Shown here one piece after another: positions 7,613-15,140 of a DNA stretch of 37,970 nucleotides (the stretch's first letter is position 1; each line of letters starts with the position of its first letter). Under the pieces are notes generated by a model, which had not been told where the DNA came from, made no database searches, and saw only the letters and a program-made list of their open reading frames with translations. This DNA comes from Armatimonadota bacterium (lineage in GTDB: Bacteria > Armatimonadota > Zipacnadia > Zipacnadales > VGFC01). Position numbers and translations under genes: made by a program. The DNA is taken from the NCBI GenBank assembly GCA_016869045.1, contig VGFC01000017.1:1-37970 (forward strand). Reading direction: 5' to 3'.

Positions 7613-8550
7613 TCCCCCACCTCCCTCGATCCGCTCGCCAGCGCGAGGAAGGCGTGCTCGAGCGTCGGCGTAACGGGCTCGATCTCCCCCACCGTCACAC
7701 CCGCGCTCCTCAGCCGGTCAGCCAGCAGTCCGGCGGGATCGCCCACCCCATCGCCTACCGCGGCGTGCAGCGCCGTGCCGAAGAGGGACACTTCGAGCAC
7801 TTCCGGCAGCGCCCCCAGCACTTCGACGGCGCGCATCGGCGGCTCCGCGCGCACCTGGAGCAGCGTGCCGGGCACCATCGCCTTCAGCGCCGCCGGTGGG
7901 CCTTCCGCCACGCGACGCCCCTCGTGGATCAGCAGTAGCCGATTGCAGTGCTCGGCCTCGTCCATTACGTGCGTCGTGACCAGCGTCGTCACGCCCGCGT
8001 GCGCGAGGTCCCCGATCAGCTCGAAGAAGCTGCGTCGCGCACCAGGATCTACGCCGCTCGTCGGTTCATCGAGGAACAGGATCGGCGGCTGGTGGACCAG
8101 CGCGCACGCCAACGCCAAACGCTGGCGGACGCCCGTGGACAACTCCGCCGCCGGGCGATCGCGCTCCGCTGCCAGGTTCAGCCGCGTCAGGAGTGCATCG
8201 GAGCGCTCCTCGAAGCGCCGCCTGGTCACGCCGTACACGCCGCCGTAGAACTCGAGGTTCTCGCCTACCGTGAGGTCGGGGTACAGCGAGAACTGCTGCG
8301 ACATGTACCCGATCTGCTCGCGGACGCGCTCCGGTTGCCTGCTGACGCTCATGCCGCCCACCAGGGCGTCGCCCTCTGTGGGCAGCAACAGGCCGCACAG
8401 CATCCGGATCGTCGTGGACTTGCCTGACCCATTGGGCCCGAGGAAGCCGAAGATCTCGCCGCGGGGAATCCCGAACGAGAGGTGGTCCACCGCCGTGAAC
8501 GAGCCGAAGCGCTTCACCAGTCCGTTCGCAACGACCGCCGCCTCAGACAT
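7609..8550 (-). CDS. ABC exporter ATPase B (catalytic half with degenerate signature)
   Basis: A 313-residue ABC ATP-binding protein starting MSEAAVVANGLVKRFG. It has Walker A GPNGSGKST, Q-loop region MSQQFSLYPDLTV, Walker B ILFLDEPTSGVDP and an intact H-loop histidine in LVTTHVMDEAEHC. Its signature is LSTGVRQRLAL instead of LSGGQ. A C-terminal extension of about 85 residues follows, as in DrrA/YbhF-type ATPases. I chose ATG 8550 over the ORF-track start because it begins at the domain edge and follows GGTGGTG. It overlaps the stop of the upstream ATPase gene by eight bases. In E. coli YbhF the two nucleotide-binding domains are fused in one chain; here they are two separate, overlapping genes. 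The degenerate features of the two are complementary (see findings). Confidence 0.94.
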   Translation of the reverse strand: MSEAAVVANGLVKRFGSFTAVDHLSFGIPRGEIFGFLGPNGSGKSTTIRMLCGLLLPTEGDALVGGMSVSRQPERVREQIGYMSQQFSLYPDLTVGENLEFYGGVYGVTRRRFEERSDALLTRLNLAAERDRPAAELSTGVRQRLALACALVHQPPILFLDEPTSGVDPGARRSFFELIGDLAHAGVTTLVTTHVMDEAEHCNRLLLIHEGRRVAEGPPAALKAMVPGTLLQVRAEPPMRAVEVLGALPEVLEVSLFGTALHAAVGDGVGDPAGLLADRLRSAGVTVGEIEPVTPTLEHAFLALASGSREVGE

Positions 8551-9499
8551 CGACACCACCTCCGCCGCCCACCACGGTTGTGAACACATCCTCCAGCCCC
8601 GGCATGATCGGCGCCACCGACGCGACCTCCACGCCCCCCTCTCGCAGCCTCGCCTCGATTCGCTCCGGCCCCACGTCGTCCCCCACCGAGACGTGCAGCC
8701 GGTCGCCGAAGGTCACGACCGACTGCACCCCGTCCGCCGCAAGCAGCAGCTCCTTGGCAGTCCGTTGCGGTGTGGCGTCTACCGCGAACAGCCGCCCCGG
8801 TACGCGCTCCTTCAGCGCCTCTGGCGAGGCACATGCGAGCACGCGCCCCTCGTGCAGCAGCGCGACGCGATCGCACCGCTCGGCCTCATCCATGTACGGC
8901 GTGCTCACGAGCACCGTCACGCCCTGTCGCGGTAGGTCATACAGCAGGCGCCAGAAGTCGCGCCGCGAAGCGGGATCGACCCCGGTCGTCGGCTCGTCCA
9001 GCAGCAACACCTCGGGGCGATGGATGAGCGTGCAGATGAGACCGAGCTTCTGTCTCATGCCGCCGCTCAGGTGATCGGCCCGGCGGTTGGTGAAGGGCGC
9101 GAGCCGTGTGATGCTCAGTAGCTCCGGCCGCCGCGCCTCGTAGTCCGCCCGCCGCACGCGGTACAGGTCCGCGCAGAAGCGCAGGTTCTCGTCGATGGTG
9201 AGGTCGCCCCACAGACCGAAGCGTTGCGCGAGGTAGCCCAGGTGCGGCTTCGCGGATTCGGGCGAGGCGACCACGTCACAGCCGGCCACCCGCGCCGAGC
9301 CTTCCTCGGGCGTCAACAGCCCGGAGAGAACGCGCATGAGCGTCGTCTTCCCCGCGCCATCGGGGCCGACGAGTCCGAACACGTCGCCCCGCGCCACCTG
9401 CAAGTCGACGCCGTTCAGCGCGAGGACCTCGCCGAAGCGCTTCACCAGGCCCGCGCCTTCGATTGCCCATTCAGCCGACGGTCCGAGGGAGGGGTCCAT
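8543..9499 (-). CDS. ABC exporter ATPase A (canonical signature, no H-loop histidine)
   Basis: A 318-residue ABC ATP-binding protein with Walker A GPDGAGKTT, Q-loop region LAQRFGLWGDLTI, canonical signature LSGGMRQKLGL and Walker B VLLLDEPTTGVDP. In the H-loop, where a histidine is expected, it reads VLVSTPYMDEAERC, so proline replaces the catalytic histidine. A C-terminal regulatory extension (about residues 225-310) ends in a glycine-rich VVGGGGGVDV. It lies 12 bases downstream of the adaptor gene and overlaps the second ATPase gene. It corresponds to the N-terminal half of YbhF-like double ATPases. With ATPase B it should drive the two permeases encoded downstream. Loss of the H-loop histidine suggests its own ATP site hydrolyses poorly while it still completes the partner's site. 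Confidence 0.94.
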   Translation of the reverse strand: MDPSLGPSAEWAIEGAGLVKRFGEVLALNGVDLQVARGDVFGLVGPDGAGKTTLMRVLSGLLTPEEGSARVAGCDVVASPESAKPHLGYLAQRFGLWGDLTIDENLRFCADLYRVRRADYEARRPELLSITRLAPFTNRRADHLSGGMRQKLGLICTLIHRPEVLLLDEPTTGVDPASRRDFWRLLYDLPRQGVTVLVSTPYMDEAERCDRVALLHEGRVLACASPEALKERVPGRLFAVDATPQRTAKELLLAADGVQSVVTFGDRLHVSVGDDVGPERIEARLREGGVEVASVAPIMPGLEDVFTTVVGGGGGVDV

Positions 9500-9511
9500 G
9501 GGTCCTGCGCT

Positions 9512-11152
9512 TCAGCGGGTCGGGGTCTTTACGTCGGCGGGCATTCCGGGCTTCAGCAGGCCATCGGCATCACCGAGGCCGACCTTGATCCAGTACACCT
9601 GCCTCATTCGCTGGTCAGGGGTCTGCACGTCCTTCGGGGTGAACTCGGCCTCCTTGGAGATGCGCGTCACGACCCCCTCGAAGACGCGACGCGGCACGGC
9701 CTCCGTTACCACCTGCAGGCGCTGCCCCTTCACGATACTGCCGAGCGTCCCAAACCCCACGTACGCGCGCAGCCAGAGGTTCCGCAGGTCCGACAGGACC
9801 ACGATGGCCGACCCTGGACCGGCCACCTCGCCGGCGTCCAGGATCAGCTCTGTCACCGTCCCGCTGGTCGGCGCCATGATGTCGCAGTACCCGCGCCTGA
9901 CCTCCACCGCCTTCAGCGCCGCCTGGGCCTCGGCCGCGCGCCCGCGTGCCACCTGAATGGCCTCCTGCGTGTGGCCCGCGAGGAGCAGCGACAACTCCGC
10001 CTGTGCCGCCTGCTCGACCGCCCGCGCGCGTTCGAGGGCCGTCTGCGCCGCGTCCTTCTGCGAGCGTGCAGCCAGCCGATCGTCGTATGCCGTCGTCGCG
10101 TTCGTCAGCCCGTCCTTCGCGCCGTCGGCCTCCGACTCCGCCGCGCGAACCGCCGCCTCCGCCAGCCGAACCCGCTCCTCCCGCGTGCCGGCCAGCATGA
10201 CGTCGAGCTTCGCCTTCGCCGCATCGCGCGCCCGCAGGGCCTCCTCGAGCGCGCTCCGGGCGCCGTCCCGAAGCTGAAGCGCCTGCGCCCGCGTCAGTCC
10301 GACTTGCTCCTCCGCATCCTTCACGCCTCGCCCCGCGCCGGCGAGCTTCGCGTCCGCGATGGACTGCTCGGTCTTCGCGCGGTCAAGGGCTTGCCCCGTC
10401 GCCGCGTCGGCCTTGGCAAGCTGATCCGCCCGCGAGGCCTCGGTCCGCGCCAGGCCCGCCGAGGCTTGCGCCACGGCCTCTTCGGTCGTCGCGGCGATCA
10501 GCGGCCCCTCGATCGCCGACTGCCGCGCGTAGATCTCCTCCGCGTTCTTCGCCGCGGTCTGCGCCCCCGCGACCCGCGCCTCCGCCTGGGCGAGCGCAGC
10601 CTTCAGCGTCTCGATCTCCTCCGGTGTAGCGCCACGTCGGGCCTCGTCGAGTTGTGCCTTCGCCTGTGCCACGCGGGCATCCGCCGCCCGGCTTCGGGCG
10701 CGCGCCTCGTCAACCGCCTGCTTCAGGTCCGTCCCCTTGCGCAGACCCACCAGTGCGAGGACGCTCTGCTCATCAGCCCCGTGACGCGCCGCGGCCGCCT
10801 CCGCCACATGGGCCCGAGCTGCCGCGATCTGCTCCGGCCGAGAGCCGCGCTCCAGGTCCCGCAACGCCGCCTCGGCCGCATCAACCGCCGCCTGCGCCCG
10901 CTGGCGTTCCGCGTCGATGTCCTCGTGCTCCAGACGCGCAATGACCTGCCCGGCCTTCGCCTCATCCCCCTCGCGCACGAGCACCTCCGCCAGCCGCCCA
11001 CCCATCTTCGGGCTGACGCGCACCTCATCGGCCTCAATGATCCCGCTGCCCAGGATGTCGCGCGCGCTCTCGCGGTGAGCGATCGAGCGGATCACGACCG
11101 CGCCGACGACAATCACCACCACGGCAACCAGCAGGGGCACGATCCGCTTCAT
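9512..11152 (-). CDS. HlyD/YbhG-type periplasmic adaptor with enlarged coiled coil
   Basis: A 546-residue membrane fusion protein. An N-terminal anchor (IVPLLVAVVVIVVGAVVI) leads to the first half of the biotinyl-lipoyl fold (GSGIIEADEVRVSPKMGGRLAEVLVREGD). A very long Ala/Glu/Arg-rich helical hairpin follows (about residues 78-415). The second lipoyl half (YCDIMAPTSGTVTEL) and a beta-barrel region (LWLRAYVGF onward) complete it. It bridges the inner membrane permeases and the outer membrane factor. YbhG-like adaptors are near 330 residues, so the helical part is greatly expanded. It carries four copies of a motif resembling L-x3-G-x-R/T-x-E-x-I, near residues 98, 168, 316 and 387. Its ATG overlaps the TolC stop as ATGA. 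The ATPase gene starts 12 bases after its stop. The family call is firm; the length is unusual. Confidence 0.93.
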   Translation of the reverse strand: MKRIVPLLVAVVVIVVGAVVIRSIAHRESARDILGSGIIEADEVRVSPKMGGRLAEVLVREGDEAKAGQVIARLEHEDIDAERQRAQAAVDAAEAALRDLERGSRPEQIAAARAHVAEAAAARHGADEQSVLALVGLRKGTDLKQAVDEARARSRAADARVAQAKAQLDEARRGATPEEIETLKAALAQAEARVAGAQTAAKNAEEIYARQSAIEGPLIAATTEEAVAQASAGLARTEASRADQLAKADAATGQALDRAKTEQSIADAKLAGAGRGVKDAEEQVGLTRAQALQLRDGARSALEEALRARDAAKAKLDVMLAGTREERVRLAEAAVRAAESEADGAKDGLTNATTAYDDRLAARSQKDAAQTALERARAVEQAAQAELSLLLAGHTQEAIQVARGRAAEAQAALKAVEVRRGYCDIMAPTSGTVTELILDAGEVAGPGSAIVVLSDLRNLWLRAYVGFGTLGSIVKGQRLQVVTEAVPRRVFEGVVTRISKEAEFTPKDVQTPDQRMRQVYWIKVGLGDADGLLKPGMPADVKTPTR

Positions 11153-12498
11153 TGGCCCGTGACCTCCTGGGCGGGGATGAGCACGAGCGAGCGCAGCAGG
11201 CCGAGCGCCCGGGCGCGTGAGAACTTTGCGGCGTTCAGGGCGAACCCGGCCTGGGCGCGCTTCTCCCGAGCCTGCCTCAGCGCGCCCTGCGCCGCAGTGA
11301 GCTGCTGCCGCGTGATCGTACCTGCGCCGTACGCCGCTTGCGCCTGACCCGCCGCGTCCGTCGCCGCGCGCAGGGCCTCATCCGCCGCCGCGATGGCCTC
11401 CCCCGCATCCGCTAGGCGCCGAGCGGACTCGCTCACCTGCAGCGCGATGACGCTCTCCAGGTCGCTGCGCAGGCTCGCAATCTCCTCGACCGTCGCCTGC
11501 GCCTGCCGCTCCGCCGCGTGCGAGGCCGGGTGGTTCAGGATCGGCCACTCGAACCCCAACCCTACATACTCCGAATGCGCGGACATCATCGCCGTCGGCG
11601 TCTGCAGGGCCGCCCCCGCCACCGCGGCCACGCCCGGCTGCCGTTCCGCCCGCGCCTGCGCAATCGCCTTCCGCGCAGCCTCCTGCCGCGAGGCCAAGGC
11701 CGGCAACTCCGGCCGCACCGCGAGCGCAACCGCCTGCGCATCCGCCGGATTGGCCGGGCACTCGAAGTCCACCGCCGCCTCCGCCAGCGTCACCGGCTCC
11801 CCCAACGGCCGCGCCAGCAGTGCGTTGAGGGCCTGTTCAGCATCCGTCGCCGCGTTCCCCGCCGCCGCCACCATCTGCTCAGCGCGCCGCTGCGCCGCCT
11901 CGGCCTGGGTCACCTCGGCGCCCGTCGCCGCCTTCGCCTCATGCCGCGCGCGCGTCGTCCGCAGGTTCTCCTCTGCGGTCGTCAGCCCGGCCTGCGTCTC
12001 CGCCAGTGCGCTCTTGCTCGACAGCACGCGGAAGTACGCGAGCCCGACCTCATAGATGAGCTGCTCCGTGGCTTGCTGCAGGTCCGCCTCCGCCGCATCC
12101 ACCTGCGCCCGCGCCGCCCCCGTCGCCGCCTCAATCCGCCCTCCATCCCACAGCGGCCAGACCACGCCCAGGCTCACCGCCGCGGACACCGAGCGCGTGA
12201 TGTTGATGGTCCGCGGCGGCTCTATCGGGATCGTGATCTGTTGCGCCGGATTCTGCAGCCGCCCCGACCCGCTCAGCTTGAACGCTGGTTGCGCCGGCAC
12301 CCTGGCCAGCGACACCCGCGCCTGGGCCTGCTCGATCCTCGCCGTCGTCGCCGCCAGCTTCGGGTTGTGATCCACCGCCCACGCCACCGCCTCCGGCAAC
12401 GCCATCGGCGCAGGCTCCTGCCCTTGCACCAGACCCGGGGCCGCTGCTAACAACACGACCGCTGCTAGCTCCATCACTGGACGCCCCTCATCGCTCAC
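11149..12498 (-). CDS. TolC-family outer membrane efflux protein of the ABC exporter
   Basis: A 449-residue outer membrane factor, first gene of the exporter operon. A short hydrophobic leader (MELAAVVLLAAAPGLVQG) precedes ALPEAVAWAVDHNPKLAATTARIEQAQ, the usual start of the TolC repeat. Two tandem OEP repeats follow, with long Ala/Gln/Arg-rich helices that form the periplasmic tunnel. Three such chains would form the channel that docks on the adaptor encoded next. The start is uncertain: ATG 12498 follows AAGGTGAG at good spacing, whereas ATG 12474 follows GAGGGG and gives a cleaner signal peptide. The stop overlaps the adaptor start by four bases. The gene lies 48 bases downstream of the Tat-exported isomerase-like gene on the same strand and could be read through from it. 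Confidence 0.92.
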   Translation of the reverse strand: MSDEGRPVMELAAVVLLAAAPGLVQGQEPAPMALPEAVAWAVDHNPKLAATTARIEQAQARVSLARVPAQPAFKLSGSGRLQNPAQQITIPIEPPRTINITRSVSAAVSLGVVWPLWDGGRIEAATGAARAQVDAAEADLQQATEQLIYEVGLAYFRVLSSKSALAETQAGLTTAEENLRTTRARHEAKAATGAEVTQAEAAQRRAEQMVAAAGNAATDAEQALNALLARPLGEPVTLAEAAVDFECPANPADAQAVALAVRPELPALASRQEAARKAIAQARAERQPGVAAVAGAALQTPTAMMSAHSEYVGLGFEWPILNHPASHAAERQAQATVEEIASLRSDLESVIALQVSESARRLADAGEAIAAADEALRAATDAAGQAQAAYGAGTITRQQLTAAQGALRQAREKRAQAGFALNAAKFSRARALGLLRSLVLIPAQEVTGQ

Positions 12499-12546
12499 CT
12501 TGCCGTTCTTGGGACCGCCCGCAGCCGTAGCATTCCGCCGCCAGTC

Positions 12547-13980
12547 CTACACGACCATCGGCTCGATCCGGTGCATCTGACAGTAGGCGAGCAGATCGTC
12601 CTTGTGGTCGCCGTAGAAGAAGACCTGGTGGAAGCCGGGGAAGTCGCGCGGGTCGATCTCGGAGTCGAGCTTGACCTCGACATCGGTGCGGCAGCCGCCG
12701 CCGGGCGGGGTGTTGACGTTGCCGGCGACCTCGCCCGAGGCTATGATGAGTTTCTTCGTTCCGGAGAACTGCGCGATGGTGATTCGCTGGCCGATCCGCC
12801 AGAGCACCTGCGGGGCGGCGGCGGTGTCGGAGTGATGGCTGCGGATGATGTAGGGCGCAGGCGGTCGGTCGAACCCGTCGAGCTTCGACGCGGAGGTGCA
12901 GTGGAAACCGCAGAGGGTGTGGTGCACCGTCTCGGGCAGCGGGTCCTGGATGTAGCCGGGCTTGTCGAAGAGGTAGCGCACGAGGAGCATCGTGGTGACC
13001 GCATTCATGTCGGCCTCGCAGCCCGCGACGACCTCGCCCGAGTCGTTCAGCCCCATCCACGCGAGGCAGGGCGCGGGCGTGCGCTTGCTGCTCGCGAGGC
13101 CCAGGCAGTCCATCGTGATCGCGTCGGCGTCCTCGCGGCGCATGAGGCTGCGTGCGGCGAGGTAGTGCCGGCCCTGGTCGCAGAGGTCCTGCATCGAGGG
13201 CTCCACGCACTTCTGCGCTCGGCTCAGGAAGCCGTCGGCCAACTGCCGCACTTCCGCCGAGACGAGCACGCTGTCGAACTCCTTCGCGTAGTCCTCGCTC
13301 GGAACCACCCGCACGCGGCAGCCAAGGTCCGCGAGCTGACCGTCCTTGCGCTCCTTGCCCCTGACCACGAGGATGCGCGTGTTACGCAGCTGCGCGGCGG
13401 CGCGGATCATCCGCATCCCCTGGACCACGCCGCTGAACTCCAGCGAGGAGACCACGTACGCGCCCGGCTTCTTCGAGGGCGCGAGCACGTTCTGCGTGAA
13501 GGCGGTGCCGATGGGCGCGAAGATGACGCTTGGGATGCCCGTGTCGGCGAGGGCGTTGGCGGTCGGCCACGCGACGCCGTGGCGGTCCATCACGAGAAGC
13601 ACGACCCCGTCCGGCGGGTTGGCCTTGAGGCGCCCGATGAACGCGTCCTGGTCCTTCTGCTCGTAGATCGGGCTGGCGTTCATCACCAGCTGCACGCCGA
13701 GGTCCTGCGCGGCCTGGGTGAGCAGCCCACCGTAGCGTTTCATCTCCGCATCCACGGGGTACGAGCGCCCGGGGCAGGACATCCAGAAGTCGCCCTTGCG
13801 CCGCACGAAGGCCGCGCGGATCACCGCCGGAAGCGTGCGCCAGTCGTCGGAGGCCCGTGAGGGGACCTGCCGCGAGAGCAGTGCGCTGAGGCCCAGCGGG
13901 ATGGCCGGCAGTGTCCTCAGGAATGCGCGGCGGGTGGTTAGGCAGTCCTGGGGAAGACAGGAGCGGGAGCAAGTCTCCAT
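12547..13980 (-). CDS. Tat-exported protein related to L-fucose/L-arabinose isomerases
   Basis: A 477-residue protein with a twin-arginine signal (TTRRAFLRTLPAIPLGLSALLS, residues about 15-36), so it should be exported folded. The mature part has a Rossmann-like region (NASPIYEQKDQDAFIGRL, PDGVVLLVMDRHG, TGIPSVIFAPIG). Its C-terminal third (HHSDTAAAPQVLWRIGQRITIAQFSGTKKLIIASGEV) resembles the C-terminal barrel of the L-fucose isomerase superfamily. That assignment is by recalled pattern, not alignment, and true isomerase activity is unproven. Candidate metal ligands include E and D residues in MGLNDSGEVVAGCEADMNA and the HH of RSHHSD. ATG 13980 is preceded by AGGAGGTG; the ORF-track GTG start would overlap that site. 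It lies between the H-X9-DG membrane proteins and the exporter, on the same strand. Confidence 0.62.
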   Translation of the reverse strand: METCSRSCLPQDCLTTRRAFLRTLPAIPLGLSALLSRQVPSRASDDWRTLPAVIRAAFVRRKGDFWMSCPGRSYPVDAEMKRYGGLLTQAAQDLGVQLVMNASPIYEQKDQDAFIGRLKANPPDGVVLLVMDRHGVAWPTANALADTGIPSVIFAPIGTAFTQNVLAPSKKPGAYVVSSLEFSGVVQGMRMIRAAAQLRNTRILVVRGKERKDGQLADLGCRVRVVPSEDYAKEFDSVLVSAEVRQLADGFLSRAQKCVEPSMQDLCDQGRHYLAARSLMRREDADAITMDCLGLASSKRTPAPCLAWMGLNDSGEVVAGCEADMNAVTTMLLVRYLFDKPGYIQDPLPETVHHTLCGFHCTSASKLDGFDRPPAPYIIRSHHSDTAAAPQVLWRIGQRITIAQFSGTKKLIIASGEVAGNVNTPPGGGCRTDVEVKLDSEIDPRDFPGFHQVFFYGDHKDDLLAYCQMHRIEPMVV

Positions 13981-14043
13981 CGGGGGCACCTCCTACGTGC
14001 TTAGCACTCGGAGGCGCCTGTTCGCCGTCGTCGTCCCTCCTCC

Positions 14044-15081
14044 CTACTCCCGTGCGGGTGGGTCTGAGGGCCGCTGCCACGTGGCTTGGCCGTCTCGCAT
14101 GACGAGGTTCCATCCCCTGTTATGCCAGGGCTCGCGGTCGCGGAGGAGCCATTCGTCATTCGGTATAGAGCTCAGCTTCCTCCCCGCCAGCTCCGCGTTC
14201 CACGCATAGCTGATGCCCGGCGACGGGAAGCGGTCCATCCGATACCACCCGCGCCAGTCCCAGTTCGCCGGGTCGGAGGGGCAGAAGAACAGACCGGCGT
14301 TCTTCACGTAGGGCCAGATTGCGCCCCTGCCGAGGGCCCCCTTGCTGCCTACCACATCCGCAGCGTCCGCCTCGATGGCTGCCAGCCTGCCGTAGTCCAC
14401 ACCCGGGAGGTCGTTGGCGGTGTCGCAGGCCGGCAGCTTGCCGTCCCAGTCCTCGGCGTACATGTTCAGTCCAAGACGGAGCTGCTTCAGGTTGCTCTGG
14501 CATGACGTTCGCCGACCGAATGCGCGCGTTTTCGCGAACAGCGGGGACCCTTCCGGCGACGCAAGGTACACGACCGCCGTGCTCAGAAGCGCGGCTGCTC
14601 CCGCCCGCCACGCCGCTGGGCGACGGCGTTGCGGCGGCCAACGCCACAACACCGAGGCCGCCAACGTCCCGCCCAAGCCACCCAGCATAGCCAAGGGAAT
14701 GGGCAGCAGTATCCACCGATAGGGTACCGGGCCCAGCGGCAGGACCGGCACACCGGGCCGGACGTGCCAGGGGGATCGCACCACGCCCGAGGCCAGGGCC
14801 ACAAACGCGCAGATACCGCATATCACGATCGCGATCAGCAGTGACCCGTTCGGTGCGACGCCACGTGAGAGACGACCGAAGAGCCTCAGCACACCGCCCA
14901 TTGCTGCCCCGCCGATGAGCCCCCATTGGAGCCCCCAGACCCCCAACGCCAGCACCAACGCCGGGAAGCCCACTCCAACACAGAGGAGTGCCACGACCAG
15001 ACAGAGTAGCGCGCCTGCTGCGCCGCACAGTAGCCACTGCCCGAACACGATGGCCCAGCGCGGCGTTCCCGCGCTCGCCAT
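14044..15081 (-). CDS. Multi-pass membrane protein with C-terminal H-X9-DG (pseudopilin-type) domain, paralog 1
   Basis: A 345-residue protein I cannot name by function. The N-terminal 190 residues hold about five hydrophobic segments (WLLCGAAGALLCLVVALLCV, LVLALGVWGLQWGLIGG, LLIAIVICGICAFVALA, ILLPIPLAMLGGLGGTLAA, and another near 170). The soluble C-terminus has SCQSNLKQLRLGLNMYAEDWDGKLP, WPYVKNAGLFFCPSDP and ends with HNRGWNLVMRDG, an exact H-X9-D-G. These are the marks of the DUF1559/prepilin-associated H-X9-DG domain common in Planctomycetes and Armatimonadetes. Such domains normally follow a type IV pilin N-terminus, which is absent here. ATG 15081 follows GGAGGTGAG; the ORF-track start is an upstream GTG inside that site. 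The gene upstream encodes a clear paralog. A secreted-surface assembly or sensing role is only a guess. Confidence 0.75.
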   Translation of the reverse strand: MASAGTPRWAIVFGQWLLCGAAGALLCLVVALLCVGVGFPALVLALGVWGLQWGLIGGAAMGGVLRLFGRLSRGVAPNGSLLIAIVICGICAFVALASGVVRSPWHVRPGVPVLPLGPVPYRWILLPIPLAMLGGLGGTLAASVLWRWPPQRRRPAAWRAGAAALLSTAVVYLASPEGSPLFAKTRAFGRRTSCQSNLKQLRLGLNMYAEDWDGKLPACDTANDLPGVDYGRLAAIEADAADVVGSKGALGRGAIWPYVKNAGLFFCPSDPANWDWRGWYRMDRFPSPGISYAWNAELAGRKLSSIPNDEWLLRDREPWHNRGWNLVMRDGQATWQRPSDPPARE

Positions 15082-15140
15082 CTCGCTCACCTCCTCCCTG
15101 AAAGGCGCTGAGGTCCCAACCTGCTCGACGCCTCAGTGCT

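Noticed and set aside
9224-11347. A 707-codon plus-strand ORF across the adaptor and ATPase genes
   Set aside because: It is antisense to clear HlyD and ABC ATPase genes, has a biased Arg/Leu/His composition and no recognisable domain. Long shadow ORFs are expected at this GC content.
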